Shown: positions 1-10,636 of the stretch, one piece after another | Position numbering within the stretch: the stretch's first letter is position 1 | How the letters are laid out: each line of letters opens with the position of its first letter | NCBI GenBank assembly: GCA_030374765.1 | Contig: JARGXX010000132.1 | Span: 270,501 to 334,500 of the forward strand | DNA length: 64,000 nt | Reading direction: 5' to 3' | Source of the DNA: Agarophyton chilense | Lineage: Eukaryota; Rhodophyta; Florideophyceae; Gracilariales; Gracilariaceae | Translations under genes and position numbers: made by a program | Notes under the pieces: generated by a model | Databases searched by the model: none | Told to the model about the DNA's origin: nothing | The model's input: only the letters and a program-made list of their open reading frames with translations

Positions 1-889
1 AACGCCCAGTTAGGGGATACTTGAAGATGCAACTCATAGAATGAGGATTGAACCCTCCGAGGGTTATGATTATGATCCCCTCTAAGGTGTGCTGAGGTGG
101 CACTGTTTTCTGGTTATATTTCGCCTATAAGGGAAAATTCGGATGGCCCATGGTTGGATTGGCCCTGTGATACACGTGGCTTAATTTTGGCACCGATTTT
201 CGGATATTTGTAGAACGTTGGACTTTTGGGCCCTGGCAGTGGGATCTCCACGTGTATGGCCCTGAGCAGGTGTGCACTACTGTAGAGTTTAGTTAGTGGG
301 CCCTACTTAGGGAGGCGAGATCTGACAGTCCGAGCTCAGAGTAAATGGTAACCAAGGTTGGTCTTCGATACCTTTAGAGGTTCTTCGTCGCCATCGTTTC
401 GGCCTTACAACCCGGAACGGGCTGTGGTTAGCAACGCCTGCGTAGGGACACGACTCCACTTGGAGAGTTCCCACGTTTGGGTTCCGTGCAACCACCCCTT
501 TGGGACCGCTCAGACGACCTGCGTGCACGATACCCCGTGGGGGTTCTGCTTACTTGTTGCGTGCTTTTTGTGTTTCCTTTCGAGGACAGGTTTTCGCCCC
601 TGTATTGGGTTTCTTTTGTTGTTTCGCCCCTTTTCCGGTTGTCGGGTCCGGTGCCTATTAGTGCCCGACCCTCGCCCCGTTTTTCCTCTTCGCCGGATTT
701 TCCCCCATTCTTTGGGATACCCATACCCATTCCCGATCCACGGTTTCTACCCCTCACCTCCGTCGGTACTGCCGGAATCCCCCGTGGGAGTTACACCCCA
801 CACTACGGGTGGAACGGAGGGCTCTGTCTCTGAGTCTGCCTCCCCCAGGGAGCAAGGCTTCGAACACCTTGAGAGCACTTCCAGTCGCC
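1..889. other. Unassigned repeat-like sequence at left edge
   Basis: I recognise no gene here. Positions about 480-880 resemble positions about 900-1265 (stretches such as GAACACC..GAGAG and the CCGTGG..TTACACCC block recur in the same order about 385 bp apart). The segment is therefore probably a diverged tandem copy or an older LTR. A long open frame on the plus strand across this interval has low-complexity Phe/Pro/Ser-rich content and looks accidental. Confidence 0.4.
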
Positions 890-1287
890 GGGTTTTGCTC
901 CACAAGTGGTGTGTTTCTTTCTTTTGTTGGTTTTTTTTGTTTAGGTCACTACACCGCCCTTGTAAAGGGTTATTTATAACCGTCTTTGTTTCGCTTATCC
1001 AGTGTGGGTACCGGTTTCATAGGTCTGGACGCTTGGTGGTGCGTCCTATTTCGCCCTACTTTTTCGACTTACACTTTGCCGTTGTCCGCGGAATATCCTT
1101 GAACTTGGATCTTCCTTTGATTCGTCCCCTTTTCCTAGGTTCATCACCTTCGTAGGTATTGCCTGAACCACCGTGGTCTTACACCCATGCATCGGTGGCA
1201 CGAAGGCTCGTTCGCTGAGTTACCCCTCTTCACGAGAGAGGGACTCGAACACCCGAGAGGTATTTTCCCATCCGGGATTGCTCTACA
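890..1287 (+). repeat. LTR-like repeat X, plus copy
   Basis: The segment matches the reverse complement of 17332-17720 over nearly its whole length. Both copies end in a GGGATTGCT(C/T)TACA terminus, after which their flanks differ completely, which is how LTR ends behave. The TTACA/CTACA end and the TGTAAAGCAAT opposite end resemble the G1-G3 LTR termini (TGTAAGGCAAT), so a related gypsy family is likely. The plus copy abuts a truncated G1 LTR. The other boundary near 890 is uncertain. Confidence 0.55.
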
Positions 1288-1445
1288 TTATCTAAATGAA
1301 CCCAGCCGAGGTCAGCCGGTCTACGTGGCGTCTGTAAGATACCTCACACCCCGGCGGCTCACAAGGCTCAACTGCTATCTTTGCTCCTTCACATATCTCC
1401 CTCCTTAGGATTGGACTGTCACGACCACGTCCAGATTGCCTCACA
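1288..1445 (-). repeat. Partial 3' LTR of G1 left half
   Basis: The end is GATTGCCTCACA at 1445, matching the ATTGCCTAACA end of the G3 3' LTR at 19166. The rest aligns with 19015-19166. The outer two thirds, including the TGTAA terminus, are missing where repeat X abuts at 1287. Confidence 0.75.
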
Positions 1446-1829
1446 ACTGACCCAGGGGACTTGAGCGCTCATTCGCTCCAATTATAATTGGGCTCGACGG
1501 AACGTCGCGTCGTCATAACCTGCGGGGGTACGAGGAAGTGTGAGCTGACCATTGGCGCCGGGGTGGCGATTATTTGCCTAAGGACTGAAACTCAAGTGTA
1601 CCGCGAGCGCTGGCCATAGGTGCATCACCGGCGTATTCCTCGTGTCGCGTTGGCGAGATGTCCCCGTTGCTTCTTCTTCCCTGACCGTCATGGGGGCCTT
1701 CCTTAGTCTCCGCTTTTCCCTGGGCGACCTTCCGCGCTTCGTCCGCCGTGTTTTACGTCTTTCAGTCCGCTCGGGTCACTTCCGTCATCTTTTCTTCCCA
1801 TTGTGGTACTTTTCCATTGGGCGCGCGCG

Positions 1830-3907
1830 ATGCTGAACTCGCCTTATAAGCCCGTCGGATACTCTACTCTCCCTCCGGAATTTGTCGCTTCCGTCGAATT
1901 TCATATCCATTTCCGGCAGACTAGCCTGTAGGCCGCAACAGCATGGCTTTCAGCAACCAGGTGGGGAGCTCCAAGGGATACCAAGTGGCTTATGAGCGTC
2001 CCAAGGACCGCTATGACCATACCATCGAACGAAATCCGCGGGCAGTGCGCCATGCCATTCTTCCGTTCTCTGTGGAAGAATACCAAAGGTTTTGTCATTT
2101 GTATCTTGACGCTCGGAGGTTCACTAAGTTCCGCGATTTCCGGAGGGGTAGTAAGAACGCACGCAGCGTCTCGTGGTATAAACGGTGGTTGCATTGACCT
2201 GTAGATCCGAGTTCGGCGACGCCCTGTCGTACCCTAATCCAAACGGACATGCTGTACGTCCGCTGCGAGGAGGAAGCCGAGTACAAGTACAGGGTGGATA
2301 AACTCCTTTCGGACCTATAAGATGACTTCATTTCGCCTCACATAGGATTTTACCTGGCTGGTCACAACCTCGTGGCGCTCATGTGCTTTCGACCGCCATA
2401 TGACCGCTTGTCTTGGATGTCCAATAGGGTCTATCGGAACGAGATGCATGAGCCCGATGGTCGTTTGCGTCAATCCCTGGAGTTCTTCTTCTGTTGGCAC
2501 CAGGTGGAGTTTCACGACATGGGCGCAGACAAATGTCTTCCTTTATAACTCTCGCTTCCCTGCGTGGATGAGAACCTTGGGCCATGTACTGGCGTATCTC
2601 GTTGCTGTTTTTGGTTCCCACGGCGTCCGTAATGGCATATCACTCGTCCCAGCTCATGGGCGACAACAATGACCGAAGGTCTTGGTTGTCCTGGCAGGCA
2701 CTATTCGTTGAGTTCGGCGTGGTGTCCCTTATGGCCTTCCTGGATACCGCGAAGTACGGAGTACGTGGTATTGTCCGTTCAGATGATTGGAGGGTGTGGC
2801 ACGAAGAGAACATACTCGGTTCTCGAGATCGTTTAGTTTCTCTCCCGTACATTATGATCCGATTCCTAAGGAACCTTGGCATTCAGTATATCGTCCGGGG
2901 GACCCAGTTCGACGTGGAGGAGGCCGAAGCACTTTTAGGTCGTGTCCTACAGGCCGGGTGGGGCAAGACTACAGGGTTCGTTTGGTATTACCACGATGCC
3001 CACTCATTCACGCCGATTCCGCTGCATCCGCAGGGTCAGAACGACGCTCTTGCCTATCTTGCCAAGCCTTTCAGGAATCAACCATCGGAAATTCCGAGGC
3101 ATCATGTGCCGGACGATTCCCCGAAGACCATTGGTTTCGATTCCCTGTGCTTCGAGCCTGACTTGTAAGCAACGCCGCTGGTTTGTACTGGTATGTCCGA
3201 TGGTGGATCCTTCGGTGGAGATCCCTTCGTCCTACCGGTGGAGGGCGTCAATCCTCCGATCGACTCCAATGTTGTATTTCCGACCGCCTCCTCTCCTCCA
3301 TCTCCTCTAGGCTCTGCTCCTCAGGGTGAACTCTCATATGAGCTGTCCGTCGCCCAAGTGCACATCACTCCTGGCGAGGTTACTGTCGAAGCTGAAAGTT
3401 CTGTAGGTGATGCGCTTGCCCAGACGTCCACTGTGGGCGTCGACACCGCTCCGTCCTCTCCTTTGCTGCATTTTCAAGCATCAGTCACGGCTGCAGCCAT
3501 GGATCTCCGTCATGTCTGCCGTACCGTTGGTATTACTACCTCGATGGACATTGCAACAGTCCTGAGGGCCGCTTGCTCCTGGGCGCGTTGCTCGGCGCGG
3601 TACGCCGCGGTTTTTCAATAGGGTCAGGATTTGAAGACCACTATAGTCAATCTCCTGCAGCAGAATTCGCAATTGATGTCCCAGAGGGATACTGCAGACC
3701 TAAATGCCCGGTATCGTCTAGATTTCAGCGACCGGGAAGCTTCCGATGGTGACAACAGATCCTCAGGTGGATCTCCGCCGAAGGAGCGTGTTCGGCTCCC
3801 TGGGGGTCGGTCCTATTGTTACAGTAGGCTCCTCGGGTGACCCTGGTCCCGGTTTGGCTCCTGCCGGTTCCAATGAGGACAACAGAGTTAAGCCTTCGCC
3901 GCCCTAG
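1830..3907 (+). pseudogene. Antisense ORF (aORF) of G1 left half
   Basis: I do not recognise the product. The reading frame lies on the strand opposite pol, between chromodomain and 3' LTR. A start at 1830 (ATG followed by codons for L-N-S-P-Y) is conserved in the copies at 12717 (minus) and 19520 (plus). The frame is broken: usable stretches are 1943-2197, 2584-3168 (VRSDDWRVWHEEN, TTGFVWYYHD) and 3193-3621, which ends in the conserved SMDIATVL..ACSWAR motif. A Pro/Ser-rich tail follows to a stop near 3905. If intact it would be about 690 residues. The minus-strand copy at 10637-12717 carries the same segments in the same order, so the two copies support each other as former coding sequence. 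No known domain, zinc finger or catalytic motif is visible. Confidence 0.6.
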
Positions 3908-4009
3908 TGAGTCCTGTTTGTGTTTGGAGCGCTTTCGTGTGCCTTGAGGTCATGGCGAGGGCTGTTAGGCCTCTGCTAGTTAGTCAGATAAAGTAATGCT
4001 TGTGCTTTC

Positions 4010-4825
4010 CCAAATTCCATCCTGTATTTCTCAAACGTGCGTGCTCTGGGACGGCGTCCGAGCCTTGAGAGCATCTCAGGTCTTCCTCAGGTTTCGCTTG
4101 AGGACTATCTTTGTTCCCTGATGCGGGCACTACGGCTAATCGTCGTGTCAGGAGGAGGTTTTGGAGGCGGCTTGGGAGGCGGTTTGGTATTATTTGGGCC
4201 AATGGTTGCCCTGTCCTGAAGGCTGCCATCCGTGCTGCCGATTTTTGCGCCAACAGCGGGCGATAAAATTAGCCGGAATGGTTTGAACCTCATGCCAAGT
4301 GTCTTCTTCCGGTGTGTAGCCGAACCAACGGGTGCGATAGCGAATAGTTCCCCCTTCTCCCCGACCGGCGGAGATGATGCGCTCAATCACATATTCCGGT
4401 TGGTATTCATTCTCCGGCAGGAGAGTGTCGTCCAGAGGGGCACATCCATTGGAGTCGGTTGGAAGAGATGGGTCATCGTAATTGGCATGGACCATCGCGC
4501 CCGTGGTGCCAGTCGGGTCTGCGGAAACTACCTTTGGGTGTGTGGAGACTTGAGCGTCGACCTGAGGTCACAGTGATTCCGTTGGACCAAGGGACTGGGA
4601 CTTTGGTGATTCGGGGGAGCTTAGAGCACGGGTCAACCGATCAATCGAGACGGTGTCCTGTAGGCCGTCAATTGGTCGCGTAATGCTGTGTTGATTGGCC
4701 TTAAGAACTTTGTATGGTCCCGTAGAGCGGGTTAAGAGCTTCCGCGTAGTGTCCTCGAGGTCTTCACTGTCCTTCGGTGGCTGGTCCAGGGAAACGAGTT
4801 CTCCTTTCCAAAAGGTCGGTGTGTT
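4010..4825 (-). pseudogene. Pol C-terminus with chromodomain, G1 left
   Basis: Positions 4190-4495 on the minus strand encode a C-terminal chromodomain: YVIERIISAGRG, then YRTRWFGYTPEEDTWH, with the aromatic and E-x-T-W positions typical of chromovirus integrase tails. In Ty3/gypsy chromoviruses this domain directs integration to chromatin marks. The stretch between this and integrase (4500-4825) is a Pro-rich linker broken by frameshifts. The C-terminal tail is Arg/Ser/Pro rich. Its stop lies 100-200 bp from the converging antisense ORF. Confidence 0.75.
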
Positions 4826-6058
4826 TCAAATGGCCTTGTCGAAGATGACTTTGTAGCGCCGTCGGGGTTTGGATAGTACAGCTCTGGCCAATTTGATAAT
4901 TCTGTCGATGCGTCGGTGCAAGTAGCACTTCACCTGGGTCGGGGTCATCCCTTCGGTTATGTCCTGGGGTATGATGGATTCCTGAAGGTCAACAGTTATC
5001 GGCGACAGCGATCTCGTTAGCGTTAAATCGAAAGTTGTTGTTCGCGCGGAAGCGTCCACCTGCGTGTTGTACGAATAAACCAGTGGCTCAACGTAGTCGT
5101 CCCAGTCCAATTGGTGCTCTGAAATGTGGAGCGCCAATCGGTCCAGAAGGGTTTGGTTGAAGCGATCGGCTTGGCCATAGGTTTGCGGGTGGTACGCTGT
5201 GGTGGTCACATGTTTGATACCTAAGGTAGCACAAACGTGTGCGAAGAATTTGGATACGAACTGGCTACCGTTATCCGCAAGGAGGTAGAGTGGCATGCCG
5301 TGTGGATATACCAAGTGGGATAAGAAGGCCGTGGCGACATCCGTGGCTGTTGTCTTCCCTAAGGGTAGAGCTCGGGTAAGCTTGGTAAACTTATCGGTTA
5401 TGACCAAGATAATTCGTTTTCGATGATACGACTTAGGCAAGGGCCCAAGTATATCCATTGTGACAGCTTCCATCGGGCCTGTGGCGGGGAAAAGCTTCAA
5501 TTTGGCCTGATGGTTGGCGCGAGACCCTCGGATTTGTGCGCATGATTTACAGTTCCGTGCGGTTTGCCATAGGTCCTGTTTCATTAAAGGCCAGTAGAAT
5601 AACATCCTTAGGGTATGGTACATTTGTAGGTCTCCAGGGTGACCAACCAAGCGATGGAAATGGGCGAGGTATATGAATTGAGCCCTTAGCGAAGTTGGTA
5701 TTACCAGTTGGAGTGCACCATCCAGTGGTGAGCGGCGACATAGTAGTCCAAATCGTTCGTAGTCGAATAGGCATTCAGGGGTTCCTACCATTTGGGCTGT
5801 TTTCTTGCAGTACTCGTCTTCGACCTGTGCCTGTAGAAGTTCTTCAATAGTTATAGGGAGGAGCTCTTTCTCCTCCGGAGCTATCGCATTACCCTGAGGC
5901 GTTGTTGAATTTGGCGGTACTGTCTCCCAGTCCAATAGGCAGACTTTTTTCTCCTTTACCTCAGGATTATCCACTTTGACCTTACCCATAAGGTAATCTG
6001 TTTCCGTATAGTCCTGAGGTCCATCATCTGTAAGGGGGGTAGGAATTAAGTCGTCCAA
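4826..6058 (-). pseudogene. Integrase, G1 left
   Basis: A 410-codon open stretch on the minus strand holds most of the integrase. It has the N-terminal HHCC zinc site (H..H in YLAHFHRLVGHPG, then CKSC) and the DDE core. The first Asp lies in TMDILGPLP and the second in LADNGSQF. The third acidic residue lies in GQADRFNQ, so the usual Glu is Asp here, which should damage catalysis. G3 at 20992-22074 keeps GQAERFNR at this place. The GPxxVD-like and LTRS/TFDL motifs of the C-terminal region follow. The frame ends near 4826 just before the linker to the chromodomain. It is a mutated remnant, not a host gene. Confidence 0.85.
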
Positions 6059-6577
6059 TGGAATGTAGTCAGATCCGTCAGTAATGATTTGCGACAGGGC
6101 TTATGCTGCCTGGTGCTTGATGTCTGGCCTATAAGTTATCTCGTAGTCATATTCTGACAGCCTGAGGCGCCACCTAGCGAGGCGACTTGATGCATCGGTC
6201 ACATTGAGTAGCCAGCGGAGTGAATCGTGGTCTGTCCTAATGGTAAACCTAGTTCCCTCGAGGTACGGACGGAGTGTCAATACGGACCATACGATGGATA
6301 GACATTACTTTTCGGTAGTACTGTAGTTTTGCTCCGCGCTGGTGAGCGTTCTGCTCCAGTATCCAATAGGTAGATAGTTTTTCGGTGACTCCTGTTCCTG
6401 TAGCAGTGCACATCCCACTTGGACATCAGAGGCGTCTTTATTAATGACTAAGGGCCTATTGGGTTTCGGTAAGGCCAATATAGGTGGGTTCAGAAATATG
6501 CCCTTTAGGGTCTGAAATGCCTCGTACTGGTCGTCATTGAGGGCTTCGAACTCCGAAGGTGTTCCCTTTTTCAGCAT
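6059..6577 (-). pseudogene. RNase H, G1 left
   Basis: Positions 6577-6305 encode the start of Ty3/gypsy RNase H (FNPPILALP-type entry, then DASDVQVGCALLQEQ, IGYWSRTLTSAEQNYSTTEK). The frame continues with stops to 6059 (IRTDHDSLRWLL, ARWRLRLSEYDYEITY). This is the usual order between RT and integrase. At least one stop interrupts the frame near 6304 and another occurs near the ALS motif, so it is inactive. Confidence 0.8.
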
Positions 6578-6599
6578 TGCGTTGAGAGGGGCAGAGAGT

Positions 6600-7701
6600 T
6601 TAGCAAAAACCTTGGACGAACCGTCGGTAAACGTTGCATAAGCCTACGAAGGATCGTAGTTCCGGGTGGATCCTAGGAGGCTTAGCCAGGCGAATTGCAT
6701 TTGTAGTCCGTGTGGCTACCTTAAGCTTTCCTGGGAGTACGACGTGACCCAGAAAGTCCACCGAGGCCTCAAAGGAGGCGCACTTGCGAAGTTTCAGTGT
6801 TACTACAGCGTCCTGTATGATTGTTAGCACCTTCTTTACGTGGCGAAGCTGTTTCTTTACGGTCCGTGAGAAGATGATAACGTCATTCAAATAGACCCAG
6901 GGCGAATTTACATTTGGCTCTGCACAGTATGATGTTCATTACCCGTCGGAAAGTTGCTGGGGCACTCTTCAAACCCAAGGGCATATGAATAAATCTGAAC
7001 AGACCTTCATGGATGGTAAAGGTTGTCGGCGCTCTCGCATCTTCGGCCAAAGGGATTTGCCAATATCCAGAGTTAGCGTCCAGTGTGGTACATACGACAG
7101 CCTCGCCTAAGGAATCAAGGCAGTCATCCATACGGGGTATCGGGTATGAGTCCCTCTTGGTTACTGCTTTAAGCTTCCTGTAGTCGACACAGAACCTGAT
7201 GGAGCCATCTTTCTTCGCCACAAGGACAAGGGGACTCGCACATTCGGATTTGTTCGGAGGCGCGGGCTCGATGACTTGAGCTTTGTGCATCTTGTCCATC
7301 TGGTCGGCGACAATTTCCCTATTGTTAAGGCCTGTACGGTATGGGTGCTGGAACTCTGGTATAGCATCATTCTGATGGTCAATGCGGTATGTAGCGGCTC
7401 TGATTGTGCCCAATCTTCCTGACCACATGGCCTGGTATTCCCTGAGGAGATCAAGTACCTGGGACCTATAGGATTCGAATTCTGCGCCGATAGCGACCGT
7501 CCCCTCCCAAGAGTCGACGTCTTCGTTGGGAGTTTTCGTTGCAACGTTATCCATTTGGGCCTCCATGATGGCCACGGGCGCGGGTAGAGTGATGCCAATC
7601 ACTGTACGTTTAGGTAACCGTACGGGTTTATCTCGGAAGTTGCTGATTGTGACCAAGGAGGGCCTGTTAGGATGGATGTCCACTAATCCATTGGCCACCA
7701 A
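6600..7701 (-). pseudogene. Reverse transcriptase, G1 left
   Basis: The stretch 7701-6883 carries the pre-RT region and RT fingers/palm (SPLVLVAKKDGSIRFCVDYR, TTLDANSGYWQIPL, MPLGLKSAPATF). A frame change follows near 6885, and 6890-6600 continues the palm (NDVIIFSRT) and thumb (LRKCASFEASVDFLGHVV). The catalytic Y-x-D-D box reads Y-L-N-D, so one active-site aspartate is lost as well as the frame. G3 retains YLDD at the equivalent point near 27690. Confidence 0.85.
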
Positions 7702-7803
7702 GGTAGGGTGCTTCAGAACCGTTTTCTGGTGGTTCTAAATCTTTACGAAACCTAAAGACTGGGAATGGACCGATACAGTGAATTGGGTCATCGGTGGTAT
7801 CGT

Positions 7804-8535
7804 TATGGCCTTTGACTTAGGGGCTAAGGCAATCCTGGGGACCTCCTTTACCGATCGGTACATTAAGGCTATTTATTTAGGCCTTAGGAAAGTCTCATTC
7901 TACCGTGCACCTTCCATCTCCATAACTGGTTCCGCCCAAGGGCCAGAAGCTAACCGGCCCCGCTCAACGCAATGCTGAAGAAGGGAACACCTTCGGAGTT
8001 TGAGGCCCTTACCGACAACCAGTACGAGGCTTTTCAGACCCTAAAGGACAAATTTCTGAACCCACCTATATTGGCTTTACCGAAACCCAATAGGCCCTTT
8101 GTTCTGGATACAGGCGCCTCTGACGCCAAAGTGGGATGTGCACTGCTACAGGAACAGGAGTCACCGAAAGTCTATCGACCTATTGGATACTGGAGCAGAA
8201 CGCTCACCAGCCCGGAGCAAAACTACAGTACTACCGAAAAGGAGTGTCTAGCCATCGTATGGTCCGTATTGACACTCCGTTCATACATCGAGAGAACTAG
8301 GTTCATCATTTGGACAGACCACAACTCACTCCACTGGTTACTCAAAATGACCGATGGATCAAGTCGCCTCGCTTGGTGGCGCCTCAGGCTGTCAGAATAT
8401 GACTACAAGATATCCTATAGCCTAGGTATGACGCACCAAGCAGCAGATGCCCTGTTGCGAATCATTGCCGAGGGAACTGATGACTCTCCATTTGACGACC
8501 TATTTTCTACTCACTTTACAGAGGATGGACCTTAG
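7804..8535 (+). pseudogene. Protease remnant fused to RNase H, G1 right
   Basis: Positions 7804-7960 match the end of the protease domain of G3 (LGAKAILGTSFTDRYIKA). At about 7965 the sequence joins RNase H directly: MLKKGTPSEFEAL at 7972, then DASD-type core (VLDTGASDAKVGCALLQ), TTEKECLAIVW, IWTDHNSLHWLL, and the LSEYDYKISY region to a stop at 8535. RT, about 1.1 kb in G3, is missing. The RNase H block is open for 187 codons. Confidence 0.8.
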
Positions 8536-8559
8536 GGCTATACGGAATCGGATGACCTT

Positions 8560-10148
8560 GTGGGTAAGGTCCGATCGGATGATCCGGATGTGATGGAGAA
8601 CGAGGTATACCTATTGGACTGGAAGACAGTACCACCCTATTTGACACCACCTCAGGTTAACGCAATATCCCCAGAGGAAAAAGAGCGCCTCCCTATAACT
8701 ATTGAACAACTTCTACAGGCACAGGTCGAAGACGAGTACTGCAAGAAAACAGCCCAGTTGGTAGGAACCCCTGGATCCCCATTCGACTTTGACTGATTTG
8801 GCCTACTGGGTCGGCGCTCACCGCTGGATGGCACACTCCAACGGGTAATACCACGTGCACTAAGGGCGCGATTCCTATACCTCGCCCATTACCCTCGCTT
8901 GGCTGGTCACCCTGGAGGCCGAAAAATGCACCAAACCCTAAGGAAGTTCTTCTACTGGCCACTAATGGCGCAGGTCCTGCGGAAAACCTCATGGAACTGT
9001 ACATCGTGCGCACAAATCAGAGGGTCTTGTGCCAACCATCCGGCTAAATTGAAGCTCGTCCCCGCCGCAGGTCCTATGGAATTTGTTGCAATGGATATAC
9101 TTGTACATCTGCCTAAGTCGTCCCATGGGAAACGGTTTGTCTTGGTTAGAACAGATAGGTTTACCAAGCTTACCCGAGCCCTACCCTTAGTGAAGACAAC
9201 AGCCACCGACGTCGCCACGGCCTTCTTGTCTCACTGGGTATATCCATATGGCATGCCACTCTACCTCCTTACGTATAGCGGCAGCCAGTTTGTATCCAAA
9301 TTCTTTTCACACGTTTGTGCAACCCTAGGTATCAAACATGTGACCACCATGGCGTACCATCCGCAAACCAATGGCCAAGCCGAACGCTTCAAACGCACCC
9401 TTCTGGACTGGTTGGCACGCTACGTATCGGAGCACAATTGGACTGGGAGGACAACATTAAGCCACTGGTTTATGCCTACATCACGGAAGTGCACGCTTCC
9501 ACGGAGACAACAACTTTCGATTTAACGCTAACAAGATCGCCACCGCCGAAATCTGTTGACTTTCAGGAGTCTATCATACCCCAGGACATAAACGAGGGAA
9601 TGGCTCCTACCCAGGCGAAGCGCTACTCGCGCCGAAGCATCGACCGCATTATCCAATCAGCCAGAGCTGTACTAACCATAGCTCAACGGCGCTACAAGGT
9701 CAATTTCAACAAGGCCGTTTGGAACACACCGACCTTTGGGAAAGGAGAACTTGTTTACCTGGACCGGCCACCGACGGACATTGAGGAACTCGAGGACACT
9801 ACGCAGAAGCTCTTACCCCGCTCTACGGGACCATACAAAGTCCGTAAGGCCAATCAACGTACCATCACGTTTCTAGTTGACGGCCTACAGGACACGATAT
9901 CTATTGATCGGGTGAAAAGAGCCCCCAGCTCTCTCGAATCACAAAAGTTTAAGTCCCCTGGTCCAACGAAATCACGACAGCCTAATGTCGATTCTCAAGT
10001 CCCCACACCCCTCGAGGCAGTTTCCGCGGACCAGACTAGCCCTATGGACTCAATGGTCAATGCCAATGACAATGACCCATATCTTCCAACCGACTCCGAT
10101 GGATTCGCCTCTCTGGACAACACTCTCCTTCCGGAGAATGAACACTAA
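8560..10148 (+). pseudogene. Integrase, G1 right
   Basis: The copy opens at 8560, stops at 8796, then continues as two overlapping frames (8899-9525 and 9315-10148), so a frameshift lies near 9440-9470. The zinc site is present (YLAHYPRLAGHPGG, CTSCAQ). The first catalytic Asp lies in AMDILVHLP. The second motif reads LTYSGSQF instead of LTDNGSQF, so the Asp is lost. The third, GQAERFKR, keeps its Glu. The Pro/Ser-rich linker to the chromodomain runs to a stop at 10148. Confidence 0.85.
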
Positions 10149-10157
10149 CCGGAATAT

Positions 10158-10466
10158 GTGATTGAAACCTCTATCTCCGCCGGTCGGGGAGAAGATGGAT
10201 CTATGCTAGATCGCGTCCGTTGGTTCGGCCACCCAACTGAAGAAGACACTTGGCAACAGCCTAAAACCATTACAGCTAATTTTATCGCCCGCTATTGGCG
10301 CAAAATCGGCAGCACGGAGCGCAACCTTCAGGAGAGAGCAACCATTGGCGCGATTAATTCCGAAACGCCTCTCGAAACGTCTCTCGACACGACGATTAGC
10401 AGGAGCACGACGGTTCGCCGTAGCTCCCGCAGCAGGGAACAAATTCAGTCCTCGGGCGGCACCTGA
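10158..10466 (+). pseudogene. Chromodomain tail, G1 right
   Basis: The frame after the stop at 10148 encodes a chromodomain (SAGRGEDGSM, VRWFGHPTEEDTW, ANFIARYWR) and an Arg/Ser tail ending SSGGT at 10466. It is the same tail as in the left half, with one frame break between it and the integrase linker. The stop faces the antisense ORF stop at about 10637. Confidence 0.75.
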
Positions 10467-10636
10467 GGAAGACCTGAGACGCTCTTAAGGTTGGACGACG
10501 TCCGGGAGCACGCACGTTTGAGATACAGGAGCGACCTTGCGTAAGCACAAGCATTACTTTATTTGACTAGCCAACAGAGGCCTAGCTGCCCTTGACGTGA
10601 CCTCAAGGTTCACGGAAGCGCTCCGAACACCAACAG

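Larger units (their letters stand above)
1288..7803 (-). mobile_element. G1 left half: chromovirus 3' portion, minus strand
   Basis: This is a degenerate Ty3/gypsy copy on the minus strand that runs from just after protease at 7803, through RT, RNase H, integrase and chromodomain, to a partial 3' LTR at 1288-1445. A plus-strand antisense ORF sits between the chromodomain and the LTR. Gag, protease and the 5' LTR are absent because at 7803 the sequence switches to a second copy in the opposite orientation. Corresponding G3 sequence at 28535-28600 confirms that the minus-strand copy extends to about 7800. Confidence 0.85.

Noticed and set aside
358-1155. A 265-codon plus-strand frame
   Set aside because: Low-complexity Phe/Pro/Ser content, alternative frames equally open, and the second half lies inside LTR-like repeat X.
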